Assembly: GCF_030409805.1 (NCBI RefSeq)
Contig: NZ_JAUFQP010000001.1
Coordinates: 248,001 to 312,000, forward strand
Length of the DNA stretch: 64,000 nucleotides
Direction of reading: 5' to 3'
From: Algibacter miyuki
Lineage (GTDB): Bacteria; Bacteroidota; Bacteroidia; Flavobacteriales; Flavobacteriaceae
Below, in pieces: positions 46,390 to 54,980 of the stretch; the stretch's first letter is position 1, and each line of letters begins with the position of its first letter. The translations under genes were made by a program, and so were the position numbers. The notes beneath the pieces were generated by a model. The model had not been told where the DNA came from. It saw only the letters and a program-made list of their open reading frames with translations, and did not search any database.

Positions 46390-46699
46390 ATAAGACCAAA
46401 TTTTTATCTATTCTGATTATGAAATCATTTCTAACTCTATTATTAATAATGTTGTTAGTTTGAAAGCAAATGAAATAGGTATTAAAGAACAGCTATTAGA
46501 TTTAAATATAGACTCTTTCTATAACTACATATTTTACCAATGATGTAAATTAAAAGATAATTTAGAGAGATTATGATATATATAACAGTTGGTTTTTAAG
46601 GAGTTCTAAAAATATTTCTAGATTAAAATAAGCCAAGCATAATTAATAAAAATTGCTGAGTAGTAAAGTTATAAAAAGATAACCTATTAAATTAAAGAC
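46390..46699 (+). other. 310-bp gap with a vestigial signal-peptide-like mini-ORF
   Basis: AT-rich sequence without an evident gene, terminator or octamer element. ATG at 46419 opens a 14-codon frame, MKSFLTLLLIMLLV, ending in TGA at 46461. It looks like the start of a signal peptide and may be a scar of a lost exported protein. Stops occur in all frames after it. Confidence 0.35.
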
Positions 46700-49165
46700 A
46701 TGTTATATAATTTTAAGAAGTTAAATATAATTTTTATAATCATTTTGGGTTCGCAGCTTGTTAAAGCGCAGTCTGTAAAACACCCCGCTATTTGGGTAAC
46801 GCAAGATGAAAAACACGATGTTTTAAATCTTATTGAAAAGTATGATTGGGCCAAGAAATTAGAGCAGGATTTACATGTTGTTGTAGATGAAAAAGTAGAA
46901 GCGCATCAAAAAAATCCTTCAGCAATATTATCCCATATTCCAGAAATACCAGCCGATAATTCGTTAACCGAATTTGAAGCTGTAACCGTAGAAAATCACG
47001 CTGCAGTACTAACAGATGCCTCATATGCAGCTATGTTGTATTTCTTGACGGGTGAAGAAAAATACGCCCAATTTTCGGCAGATATATTATGGCATTACGT
47101 GTCTGTTTTATCTGATAGAAATCCTGAAAACACCACTATTTGTGGGAATCATTTTTACGATCCGCGTACATCTTACGCCCAATTTGCACTAGCATACGAC
47201 TTCATTTATAATTTTTTAAATACACCTACAACCAAGGTTTATAAGGTATCTGAACGTAAGCAGCAAACTTTCGATAGAGACCTGTTTCAAAAGGTACTTT
47301 TAAATATGGTTGGCAGTAGCTTACAGGAATATGGCCGCCCGGATACGCATGGTAAATTTATTTCTAATCATCCTATTTTAACCGCTCCAGGAGTGCTTTA
47401 TGGTATTCTATGTATTGAAGATGATAAAGAAAGAGAGCGTTTGTTTGATGTATTTTGGGAGAAAGGAACTGCACATCAAAATTCTTTTAAAAATACCATT
47501 TTACCAATGTTTGGTAAACAAGGTATTTGGCCAGAATCTACCAGTTATAGTTTTATGCCTGCTGTTACTCTAGTTTTAAATATAATAGATCGGGTTTACC
47601 CTGAAATGCATGTTACTCAGAATTACAAAAACATTTATAAAGGAAACTTTTTGTTCGATAATTTAAGAATGCCAGATGGTCGGTTTGTGAGATATGGTGA
47701 TTCTAAAAGAAACCACGATGGTACCGAACAGTTATATAGGTATACACTAAACTTAGCACAACGCCGAGGATATTCAAATTTAGAAAAGCAGGCTAAAATA
47801 GCCTTAAGCCAAGCTTATCAGAGACTGGGTGGCTACCAACCAAAAATTTATCCTGCTACTTTTGATAGCACAGGACCTTTAAAATTATTTTGGGGTATAC
47901 CTATCCCAAAAGATATAGATTCTAAAATAGATTTTAAAAAGCCTACAGTTTTGGTAGAACATGCTGGTATTGCCTTGCAACGAAATTATGTTGAAAAAGA
48001 TAACGTATTGTATGGCTTATGCGGTATAATAGGAGGTGCTCATTATGTGCATTCTCATGTTACCGGAATAACTATGGAACTTTATGGAGCTGGCTATGTA
48101 ATGGCGCCAAATGGAGGTTTGCCTCCGTCTGTAAAAGAAAGAAGGATTCCTTTACACGAAAATTATTTTAGACTCTATGCAGGTAATAATACGGTAATTG
48201 TTAACGGAACATCGCATGGTAGTCAGCCTGGTTCTTGGAAGGGAAGAGCTTATGTTTGGCAAAATACAGCAGTGAATATTGCATCGGAACCTAAACATTT
48301 AGAAGATCCTATTAGTAAGCATTTTAGCTTTGCAACTCAGTTTTTAAGGGATACTATTAACCATAGTGATCAAGAGCGTACATTGAGTATCATTCGTACT
48401 AGCGATAAAACGGCTTATTATTTAGATGTGTTTCGTTCTAAATCTTTAGACGAAAACAAGTTTCACGATTATATCTATCATAACATAGGAGATACTATAA
48501 CACTTGAAAATGATAACGGAAAAGCGTTGAAAACTCAAGCTACATCACGGTATCAAACAGATATTGGAGACCCTGTCCAATCTCCAGGATGGCGTTATTT
48601 TAAAAAAACAGAATCAACTAAAGCGATCAAAGATGGAATAAAGGCAAAATTCCAAATAAAAAATGATAACCGATTTATGCATATGTATGTTCCTAATGGA
48701 ATGGCACGAAATTATACCACAGCTTTGGCTCCTCCAACCCGAGAAGCAGAAAATGGATATGTTGATAAACCGACTCAAGTTTTGGCAATACGGCAACAGG
48801 GTGAAGCTTGGAAAAATCCTTTTATCGCCATTTTTGAACCTACTCTAAATGCAATCTCTAGTGTGCAAAAGGTTATGACTTTAAAGGATGGAGATAAGGT
48901 AGTAGGGGCTACTATCACTTCAAAAGTTGAAGGTAAAACCATTACTGATCATGTGATTTCTTTGGATAAACCGGAGGCTACATATTATAGTAAGAAATTG
49001 GATTTAAAATTTAAAGGCCGATTTGCAGTCGTTAGAGTGGAAACTTTTAAAAGCAAACAAAAGACCAAGCTTTATATAGGAGAAGGAAGTGAACTCTATT
49101 TTAACACTTATAAACTGGTCAGTGGAAATTTAAGAAAAGCCACTCAATCTTATGGCGGCTTGTAA
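46700..49165 (+). CDS. heparinase II/III-like polysaccharide lyase candidate
   Basis: An 821-residue secreted protein (signal about 1-23, ending VKAQ). The N-terminal half is helical: 'NHAAVLTDASYAAMLYFLTGEEKYA', 'TTICGNHFYDPRTSYAQFALAYDF' and 'DTHGKFISNHPILTAPGV' fit an (alpha/alpha) toroid. The second half has the heparinase II/III beta-sandwich signature 'AHYVHSHVTGITMELYGAGYVMAPNGG'. Enzymes of this architecture include uronate lyases in several PL families; ulvan-active ones are reported among PL37 and PL40, and I cannot place this one. It is the fourth lyase-type protein in the window. It follows a 310-bp gap, so its own weak promoter is likely. Confidence 0.7.
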   Translation: MLYNFKKLNIIFIIILGSQLVKAQSVKHPAIWVTQDEKHDVLNLIEKYDWAKKLEQDLHVVVDEKVEAHQKNPSAILSHIPEIPADNSLTEFEAVTVENHAAVLTDASYAAMLYFLTGEEKYAQFSADILWHYVSVLSDRNPENTTICGNHFYDPRTSYAQFALAYDFIYNFLNTPTTKVYKVSERKQQTFDRDLFQKVLLNMVGSSLQEYGRPDTHGKFISNHPILTAPGVLYGILCIEDDKERERLFDVFWEKGTAHQNSFKNTILPMFGKQGIWPESTSYSFMPAVTLVLNIIDRVYPEMHVTQNYKNIYKGNFLFDNLRMPDGRFVRYGDSKRNHDGTEQLYRYTLNLAQRRGYSNLEKQAKIALSQAYQRLGGYQPKIYPATFDSTGPLKLFWGIPIPKDIDSKIDFKKPTVLVEHAGIALQRNYVEKDNVLYGLCGIIGGAHYVHSHVTGITMELYGAGYVMAPNGGLPPSVKERRIPLHENYFRLYAGNNTVIVNGTSHGSQPGSWKGRAYVWQNTAVNIASEPKHLEDPISKHFSFATQFLRDTINHSDQERTLSIIRTSDKTAYYLDVFRSKSLDENKFHDYIYHNIGDTITLENDNGKALKTQATSRYQTDIGDPVQSPGWRYFKKTESTKAIKDGIKAKFQIKNDNRFMHMYVPNGMARNYTTALAPPTREAENGYVDKPTQVLAIRQQGEAWKNPFIAIFEPTLNAISSVQKVMTLKDGDKVVGATITSKVEGKTITDHVISLDKPEATYYSKKLDLKFKGRFAVVRVETFKSKQKTKLYIGEGSELYFNTYKLVSGNLRKATQSYGGL

Positions 49166-49307
49166 AGGAGTAAAATAAATCTAATTTAAATTGGGTTATT
49201 GTTGAACTATGAGCTAAGTCAGTTTCTTAAATAATTGATAATTTATGAGTCTATGTTAGATTTTCTCTAACTTACAAAAACGGAATATTTAAAAATTTAG
49301 CGTTGTA

Positions 49308-49352
49308 CAGGATAAGGCAGTATAGCATTTATATTTTAAATAAATAAATTAG
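49308..49352 (+). promoter_or_regulatory. promoter with tandem octamer element, site F (DUF1080-oxidoreductase unit)
   Basis: CAGGATAA (49308-49315) and CAGTATAG (49318-49325) repeat with a 10-bp period, then exactly 19 bp, then TAAATTAG (49345-49352), a fair -7 box. The start codon is 32 bp downstream. The tandem form is the closest match to site A. Confidence 0.6.
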
Positions 49353-49384
49353 CAATCACTATAACAATAAAATAAAGAAATAGT

Positions 49385-50755
49385 ATGATTAAAATTTTGA
49401 AAGGGGCTGTTATTATATGTACAGCTATTTGTGTTTCAAGTTGTGCTCAGGTTAAAAATAGCGAAGTACCATGGGTATCTTTAGTTAAAGGTAATACTTT
49501 GGAAGGGTGGAATATAAAAGGAGGAAATGCTACTTATACCGTAACAGACGGCGTAATTACTGGTACAACTGCAAATAATACTCCAAATACATTTTTATCG
49601 ACAAATGAATACTATGATGATTTTATTTTGGAAGTTGATTTTAAAGTAAATCAAAGTATGAATTCTGGAATTCAAATAAGAAGTAATAGTTACCCTTATT
49701 ATCAAAATGGTAGAGTACACGGCTATCAAGTAGAAATTGATCCTTCTAAAAGAGCTTGGAGTGGTGGTATTTATGAAGAAGGTAGACGAAAATGGTTAAA
49801 CCCAATTGACGACCAAAATTTAGAAGCAAAAAAAGCTTTCAAGAAAAATGAATGGAATCATTATAGAATTGAAGCTATTGGTGATACCATAAAAACTTGG
49901 ATAAATGGTATGCCTGCCGCATATTTAATTGATGATAAAACAGCTACTGGGTTTATAGGTTTACAGGTGCATAGAATTAACGATGCTCAAAAACCAGGGA
50001 AAACTATTTCTTGGAAGAACATAAAAATATTAACCCAAGATCTAAGTAAATACTCTAAAAAATCTACTTTGAAACCAATCGTGACAAAAAATCAGTTAAC
50101 AATTGATGAAAGTAATAAGGGCTGGAAAATGCTTTGGGATGGTAAAACTACAAATGGATGGCGTGGAGCCAAATTAGATGCTTTTCCAAATAAAGGTTGG
50201 GTAATTGAAAATGAAGAACTTATTGTGTTGTCGTCTGGTGGAGCAGAGTCTGCGGCAGGAGGAGATATTGTTACTGAAGAATTATATGGAGATTTTGAAC
50301 TTAAAGTAGACTTTAAATTAACGGCAGGAGCTAATAGCGGAATTAAATATTATGTAGATACAAATATTAATAAAGGCGAAGGCTCTTCTATAGGCCTAGA
50401 ATATCAAATTTTAGATGATGCACTTCATCCTGATGCTAAATTAGGAAACCATGAAGGGAGCAGAACAGTTTGTTCGTTATACGATCTAATTCAGGCAAAC
50501 ACTGAGAAACCAATAAATGCAATTGGAGAATGGAATAGTGCCTACATTTTATCTAAAAATAATCATGTAGAACATTGGATAAATGATGTTAAAGTTTTGG
50601 AATATGAGCGAGGAAGTGACGAGTTTTTAAAGCTAGTTTCAGAAAGTAAATATGCCAAATGGCCAAACTTCGGCCTATTAGAGAAAGGTCAAATTTTGTT
50701 ACAAGACCATGGAGATAGAGTTGCATTTAAAAATATAAAAATTAAATCCCTTTAA
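49385..50755 (+). CDS. double-DUF1080 lipoprotein (3-keto-glycoside cleaving candidate)
   Basis: A 456-residue lipoprotein (ICVSSC, Cys20) with two DUF1080 jelly rolls in tandem. Domain 1 (about 30-215): 'WVSLVKGNTLEGWNIKGG', 'MNSGIQIRSNSYP', 'RAWSGGIYEEGRRKWL', 'IKTWINGMPAAYLID'. Domain 2 (about 245-456): 'WKMLWDGKTTNGWRGAKLD', 'ANSGIKYYVDTN', 'SIGLEYQILDDALHPDA', 'VEHWINDVKVLEYERG', 'ILLQDHGDRVAFKNI'. The second repeat has the His-rich end usual in this family, while the first ends differently, so the two may not be equal in function. The next gene, 5 bp away, encodes a Tat-exported Gfo/Idh/MocA oxidoreductase. Together they suggest oxidation of a sugar to a 3-keto form followed by elimination or hydrolysis. 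Confidence 0.88.
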   Translation: MIKILKGAVIICTAICVSSCAQVKNSEVPWVSLVKGNTLEGWNIKGGNATYTVTDGVITGTTANNTPNTFLSTNEYYDDFILEVDFKVNQSMNSGIQIRSNSYPYYQNGRVHGYQVEIDPSKRAWSGGIYEEGRRKWLNPIDDQNLEAKKAFKKNEWNHYRIEAIGDTIKTWINGMPAAYLIDDKTATGFIGLQVHRINDAQKPGKTISWKNIKILTQDLSKYSKKSTLKPIVTKNQLTIDESNKGWKMLWDGKTTNGWRGAKLDAFPNKGWVIENEELIVLSSGGAESAAGGDIVTEELYGDFELKVDFKLTAGANSGIKYYVDTNINKGEGSSIGLEYQILDDALHPDAKLGNHEGSRTVCSLYDLIQANTEKPINAIGEWNSAYILSKNNHVEHWINDVKVLEYERGSDEFLKLVSESKYAKWPNFGLLEKGQILLQDHGDRVAFKNIKIKSL

Positions 50756-50760
50756 TACTT

Positions 50761-52101
50761 ATGACATCAAGAAGAAACTTTATAAAAAAAACAACTTTAG
50801 CAGGTGCAGCTATTACAGTAGGTAGTTCCGCCATGGCTATGTCTGCTAAAAGCTATAACAATATTATAGGTTCAAACGAACGTTTAAACGTTGCAGTAGC
50901 AGGTTTAGGTAGAAGATTAGGGGCCTTTACGGAACCTATTGGGCTAAAAGAAAGTAACGTGAAATTACTTTATTTATGCGACGTTATGGAAAGTCAACGT
51001 TTAAAAGGTCTAAAAGAATTTAGGAAATATATTAACTACAATCCTGCATTAGAAAATGATATTAGAAAAGTATTGGATGATAAAGATGTTGATATATTAA
51101 TTAATGCAACTCCAGATCATTGGCATGCACCAGGTTCTATTATGGCCATGAAAGCAGGCAAGCATGTCTATGTTGAAAAACCATGTAGCCATAATATGTA
51201 CGAAAATGAACAATTGGTAAAAGCGTCAAAGCATTTTAACAAGGTGGTACAAATGGGAAATCAGCAACGTTCTGCAGGTCATACTATAGAAATTATTCAA
51301 GAAATTCATAATGGTATTATAGGAAAACCATATAAAGCTGTGGCTTTTTATAATAACAGCCGTGGATCTGTTCCTCATCAAAAAAGTGCGCCTGTACCAA
51401 ACGGTTTAGATTGGGATTTGTGGCAAGGCCCGGCTCCTAGACGTGATTATACATCAGAGACATGGGATTACAATTGGCATTGGTACGGTTGGGACTATGG
51501 TACAGCAGAGGCAGGTAATAATGGAACACACGAATTGGATGTAGCACGTTGGGCACTAGAAGTAGATTTTCCTCAGCATGTATATGTAGAAGCTGAAAAG
51601 CGTCATTTTGTTAATGATGGTTGGGAAATGTATGACGATATGGAGGCTACCTTCAAATTTGCGGACAACAAAGTTATTAAATGGGACGGAAAGTCCAGAA
51701 ATAGTTATGGTACTTACGGCAATGGTAGAGGTACCGTTATTTATGGAACAGAAGGAACTGTTTTTGTAGATAGAGGTAAGTACATTTTATATGATCGTAG
51801 AGGAAAAGTTATTAGAGATAGTAAAACAGTCTCAAATGAATCAGGAACAGCTTTAGGTGGTGGTGGTGCAATATCAACAAAACACGTTCAAAATCTTTTT
51901 GATACCATCCGTGGTAAAGCTAATTTAACAGCTCCTATTGATGATGCTAGTAAAAGTATGGCGTTAGTGCATTATGCTAATATTGCTTATCGAATTAACA
52001 AAGGGTTTGATGTTAATGATAATACAGGTGCCATGTATAATCGTGATGCTATGGCGTTATGGAGTCGTAAATACGAAGCGGGTTGGGATCCTAAATTTTA
52101 A
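50761..52101 (+). CDS. Gfo/Idh/MocA-family oxidoreductase with Tat signal
   Basis: A 446-residue protein. The N-terminus 'TSRRNFIKKTTLAGAAITVG' is a twin-arginine signal, so it is exported folded with its NAD(P) bound. Then come the Rossmann domain ('LNVAVAGLGRRLG' from about 40; 'EKPCSHNMYENEQLVKAS' with the Lys of EKP near 140) and the C-terminal substrate domain ('NGTHELDVARWALEVDFP' with the expected catalytic His). Exported members of this family can oxidize sugars at C3 using a bound cofactor. It is translationally close to the double-DUF1080 gene (5 bp) and shares promoter site F. The sugar is unknown. A terminator follows. Confidence 0.9.
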   Translation: MTSRRNFIKKTTLAGAAITVGSSAMAMSAKSYNNIIGSNERLNVAVAGLGRRLGAFTEPIGLKESNVKLLYLCDVMESQRLKGLKEFRKYINYNPALENDIRKVLDDKDVDILINATPDHWHAPGSIMAMKAGKHVYVEKPCSHNMYENEQLVKASKHFNKVVQMGNQQRSAGHTIEIIQEIHNGIIGKPYKAVAFYNNSRGSVPHQKSAPVPNGLDWDLWQGPAPRRDYTSETWDYNWHWYGWDYGTAEAGNNGTHELDVARWALEVDFPQHVYVEAEKRHFVNDGWEMYDDMEATFKFADNKVIKWDGKSRNSYGTYGNGRGTVIYGTEGTVFVDRGKYILYDRRGKVIRDSKTVSNESGTALGGGGAISTKHVQNLFDTIRGKANLTAPIDDASKSMALVHYANIAYRINKGFDVNDNTGAMYNRDAMALWSRKYEAGWDPKF

Positions 52102-52222
52102 TATTAGGGATTAATTAATAGACATGAGTTCGAATAGAAAGAAGTTCTATAATTAAAAAGAAATATGTTAAAGGAAACCGTAGTTAAGTAATTAAATTTA
52201 TTTTTTGGGTTAGTTTAGTTTG

Positions 52223-52253
52223 AAAGAGGCAGTAATAATATTACTGCCTTTTT
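52223..52253 (+). terminator. rho-independent terminator after the oxidoreductase gene
   Basis: Perfect 10-bp stem AGGCAGTAAT (52227-52236) with ATTACTGCCT (52240-52249), 3-base loop, then TTTTGT. It lies between convergent genes and can also serve the reverse-strand regulator gene. Confidence 0.85.
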
Positions 52254-52291
52254 GTATGTATTTGTACTTAAATAAGGGGTAAGACGATATG

Positions 52292-53338
52292 CTAAATTGA
52301 ATTTCGATCAATAAGACTAAATGGGTTTTTAATTTTACCTTTTTTATTATTAATAATCATTTCGGCAGCTGTTTCTCCCATTTTTTCAAAATCTGTTGAA
52401 ATAACAGCGATATCTAATAATCTTTTAAATGGAGTCTCATTATACGATATGATTCCCACATCTTGCCCAATAGTAAGGCGTTTGGTTTTTATTATGTCTA
52501 GTAGTTTAACCAAATTATCATCAGAAATTGTAATAAATAATTGTCTAGAATTAATACTTTCATCTTCTTTAATTTTATTAAGAATTTTAAAATTAAATAG
52601 ATGTTCATTGCAGAATTTTATAAATCCACAACGTATTTTATGAAAATAGGGATAAGTTTTTCCTTCTGGAATAACTAAATTCAACCTTTTGTAGTTAGCT
52701 ATTTTTTTTAATCCGGTTTTGAGTGCATTGTAAATATCATTTTCAAAATCTTCATATATTTCTATGATATCACCATCTATGGTTAATTCGTTATTATCCA
52801 TTAAAACAAGTTTTTCTCTAGGTATACTTGTTATGGCTTTTAGTGCGTCATTCTTAATATTTATTTGGTTAACATTGCTACATTTAAAATGTGGTATTAT
52901 AACATAATAATCATACCTCATTTTATTCTTTTCCATCAAGTTAACGCAAAATGATTTTTCACTATTATAAATTTCAAAATCCGTATGATATTCATTACCA
53001 ATGTTTTTTAGGAAAGAATGGTATGTTTCTAATTTGTAAGCACTTAATTTATTGACAAGAAATAGAATGTTTATTTTTGAGATTAATTTAGTTCTGTTTA
53101 TATAAACGCCCTTGCCCTTTATCCCAATAATTATTTTCTTATCCTTTAACACGTTGTAAGCCTTTTCTACAGTGTCTCTAGATACTTTGTATTCTTTGCT
53201 AAAAACATTAATCGATGGAAGTTTTTCATTCATTTTAATGCTTCCTTTTGATATGTTGTAGGTAAGACTATTGGCTATTTGTAAATATAAGGGAGTTTTA
53301 TTGCTTTTTTTGAACTTTAAGTCTTTAAGTAAATTCAT
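52292..53338 (-). CDS. GntR-type transcription regulator with LacI-like effector domain (AraR-like)
   Basis: A 348-residue cytoplasmic protein. Residues 1-75 are a GntR winged helix ('TPLYLQIANSLTYNISKGSIKMNEKLPSINVFSKEYKVSRDTVEKAYNVL' shown in part, with the recognition helix at 'SRDTVEKAY'). Residues about 85-348 resemble a periplasmic-binding-protein fold, ending with 'GQDVGIISYNETPFKRLLDIAVISTDFEKMGETAAEMII', much like LacI family effector domains. This combination is that of Bacillus AraR. It lies just downstream of the rhamnose operon in the same direction but behind a terminator, so it should sense a rhamnose-pathway sugar and repress. Its dimer would bind a palindrome, such as the one at 53363-53384, rather than the direct-repeat octamers. 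Confidence 0.85.
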   Translation of the reverse strand: MNLLKDLKFKKSNKTPLYLQIANSLTYNISKGSIKMNEKLPSINVFSKEYKVSRDTVEKAYNVLKDKKIIIGIKGKGVYINRTKLISKINILFLVNKLSAYKLETYHSFLKNIGNEYHTDFEIYNSEKSFCVNLMEKNKMRYDYYVIIPHFKCSNVNQINIKNDALKAITSIPREKLVLMDNNELTIDGDIIEIYEDFENDIYNALKTGLKKIANYKRLNLVIPEGKTYPYFHKIRCGFIKFCNEHLFNFKILNKIKEDESINSRQLFITISDDNLVKLLDIIKTKRLTIGQDVGIISYNETPFKRLLDIAVISTDFEKMGETAAEMIINNKKGKIKNPFSLIDRNSI

Positions 53339-53362
53339 AAATGAGAAATTAACTAATAGTTA

Positions 53363-53384
53363 AAAAGTGAAAACTTACACTTTT
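53363..53384 (-). promoter_or_regulatory. palindrome upstream of the GntR-type regulator gene, possible operator
   Basis: AAAAGTG (53363-53369) and CACTTTT (53378-53384) form an inverted repeat with an 8-base spacer, 24 bp before the start codon of the regulator gene. Its form fits self-control by a dimeric repressor. A related half-site, AAGTGAAAAG, occurs at 62721-62730 above the rhamnose operon. Confidence 0.4.
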
Positions 53385-53450
53385 ATAATAAGAGTTTAGG
53401 AACTAAAATCTTTTAATATAGTACTGTTTTAAAAGAACTTGTTGTTAAAA

Positions 53451-53487
53451 AAAAGGTAATCTACTTAATTAAATAGACTACCTTTTT
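53451..53487 (-). terminator. terminator of the rhamnose operon
   Basis: Arms AAAAGGTAATCTA and TAGACTACCTTTT pair with one wobble around an AT-rich loop, with T runs on both outer sides. It lies 20 bp after the aldehyde dehydrogenase stop on the reverse strand and separates it from the regulator gene. Confidence 0.75.
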
Positions 53488-53507
53488 ATTTTAAAATCTC
53501 TTTAATA

Positions 53508-54947
53508 TTAGAAATATTTAGCATAAACTACTTTGGTTTGCAAAAACTCTTCCATACCATGCTTGCCATCAGCGCCTCCAATACCCGATTTTTTCCAACC
53601 AGCGTGGAAGCCTTGCATAGCTTCAAAGTGTTCGCGATTTACATAGGTTTCGCCAAACTGGAGCTCGTTGGTAATTTTCATGATATTATTAAAATTCTCA
53701 GAAAACACAGAAGAGGTTAACCCAAATTGAGAATCGTTTGATAAGGATATAGCTTCGTCTATTGAATTAAACTTCATGATAGGTAACACAGGGCCAAAAA
53801 CTTCTTCTTGAATAATTTCCATTTGTTGAGAAACATTCGTTAAAAGTGTTGGTTCGTAGAAATAACCTTTATTAAAATTTTCGGCACGTTTTCCCCCAAT
53901 TAATACTTCTGCACCTTCTTTTTTTGCGAACTCTACCATTTCAGAAATCTTGTCGATTTGAGATTGAGAAACTAAACTACTCATATCGGCATCGATTCCT
54001 GTTAGGGCATCGTCAATTTTCACCTCACTAATTTTTTTCGTAATTTTTTCTACAAACTGATCATATATATCGTCTTGAACATAAACTCGCTCAGCACAAT
54101 TACATACTTGTCCGCTAAAAATAACTTTAGAAGACACAATAGCATTAACAGCTAAATCTAAATTAGCATCAGAGCACACAATAGCAGGTGCTTTTCCTCC
54201 TAATTCTAATGATACTTTTGTAATGTTTTTAGCAGCAGCTGTAATAATTTGTTGTCCAGCACCAACGCTTCCAGTTAAACTAATAATGCCTGTAATAGGA
54301 CTTTTAGAAAGCGCATTCCCAATAAGTCTACCAGATCCACAAACAAAGTTTAATACACCTGGAGCCATACCAATATTCTGAATCAATTCAGCAAATTCCA
54401 TAATGGTATTTGGTGCTTCAGAACTTGGTTTAATTACGCATGTATTGCCAGTAATTAAAGATGCCGCTACTTTACGTGCCATTACAAAAAACGGGAAATT
54501 CCAAGGGCAGATACCTACCGCTACACCAATGGGCACTTTATGTAAATAGATATGTTCTTTTTCACGGTCACTTTGAATAATTTCACCTTCAATTCGTCTT
54601 GCCCAACCGGCGTTATAATCAAAATAATCGGCGGTAACATCAATTTCTACTTGGGCTAAACCAATAACTTTAGCTTGTTCTTTAGATAATGTTTCAGCCA
54701 AATAAACTCTATTTTTTCTAATAATATCTGCCATTTTATGTAGAAAAGCACCACGTTGTACAGCAGGTAATGCTTCCCATTTTGGTTGTGCATCTTTAGC
54801 GGCTTCTAATGCTAAATTTGCGTCTTCAGCAGAACCTGTTGGGATTGAGCTAATAACTTCTTCATTACATGGGTTTAAGACGTTAATTCGAGTTGTAGAG
54901 GTTGAGTTTATAAACTGACCGTTTATATATTGTTTATATGTTTTCAA
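53508..54947 (-). CDS. aldA: NAD-dependent aldehyde dehydrogenase, probable L-lactaldehyde dehydrogenase
   Basis: A 479-residue protein, usual length for the family. It has 'ICPWNFPFFVMARKVAASLITGNTCVIKPSSEAP' (shown in part), 'GIISLTGSVGAGQQI' for the cofactor, Glu in 'LELGGKAPAIV', and the catalytic Cys region 'SGQVCNCAERVYV'; its first Cys lies at the usual catalytic spot. 'EEVFGPVLPI' is present too. It is the last gene of the rhamnose operon, where it would oxidize L-lactaldehyde from the aldolase step to L-lactate. The SDR half of the first gene could do the same, so the two may be redundant; with that gene frameshifted, this enzyme becomes more important. Confidence 0.88.
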   Translation of the reverse strand: MKTYKQYINGQFINSTSTTRINVLNPCNEEVISSIPTGSAEDANLALEAAKDAQPKWEALPAVQRGAFLHKMADIIRKNRVYLAETLSKEQAKVIGLAQVEIDVTADYFDYNAGWARRIEGEIIQSDREKEHIYLHKVPIGVAVGICPWNFPFFVMARKVAASLITGNTCVIKPSSEAPNTIMEFAELIQNIGMAPGVLNFVCGSGRLIGNALSKSPITGIISLTGSVGAGQQIITAAAKNITKVSLELGGKAPAIVCSDANLDLAVNAIVSSKVIFSGQVCNCAERVYVQDDIYDQFVEKITKKISEVKIDDALTGIDADMSSLVSQSQIDKISEMVEFAKKEGAEVLIGGKRAENFNKGYFYEPTLLTNVSQQMEIIQEEVFGPVLPIMKFNSIDEAISLSNDSQFGLTSSVFSENFNNIMKITNELQFGETYVNREHFEAMQGFHAGWKKSGIGGADGKHGMEEFLQTKVVYAKYF

Positions 54948-54980
54948 AGTATATTGATTTTAATGTTATTATAAATAAGT

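Noticed and set aside
46419-46463. 14-codon mini-ORF with signal-like sequence as a real gene
   Set aside because: Too short, no conserved context; treated as a vestige within the gap.
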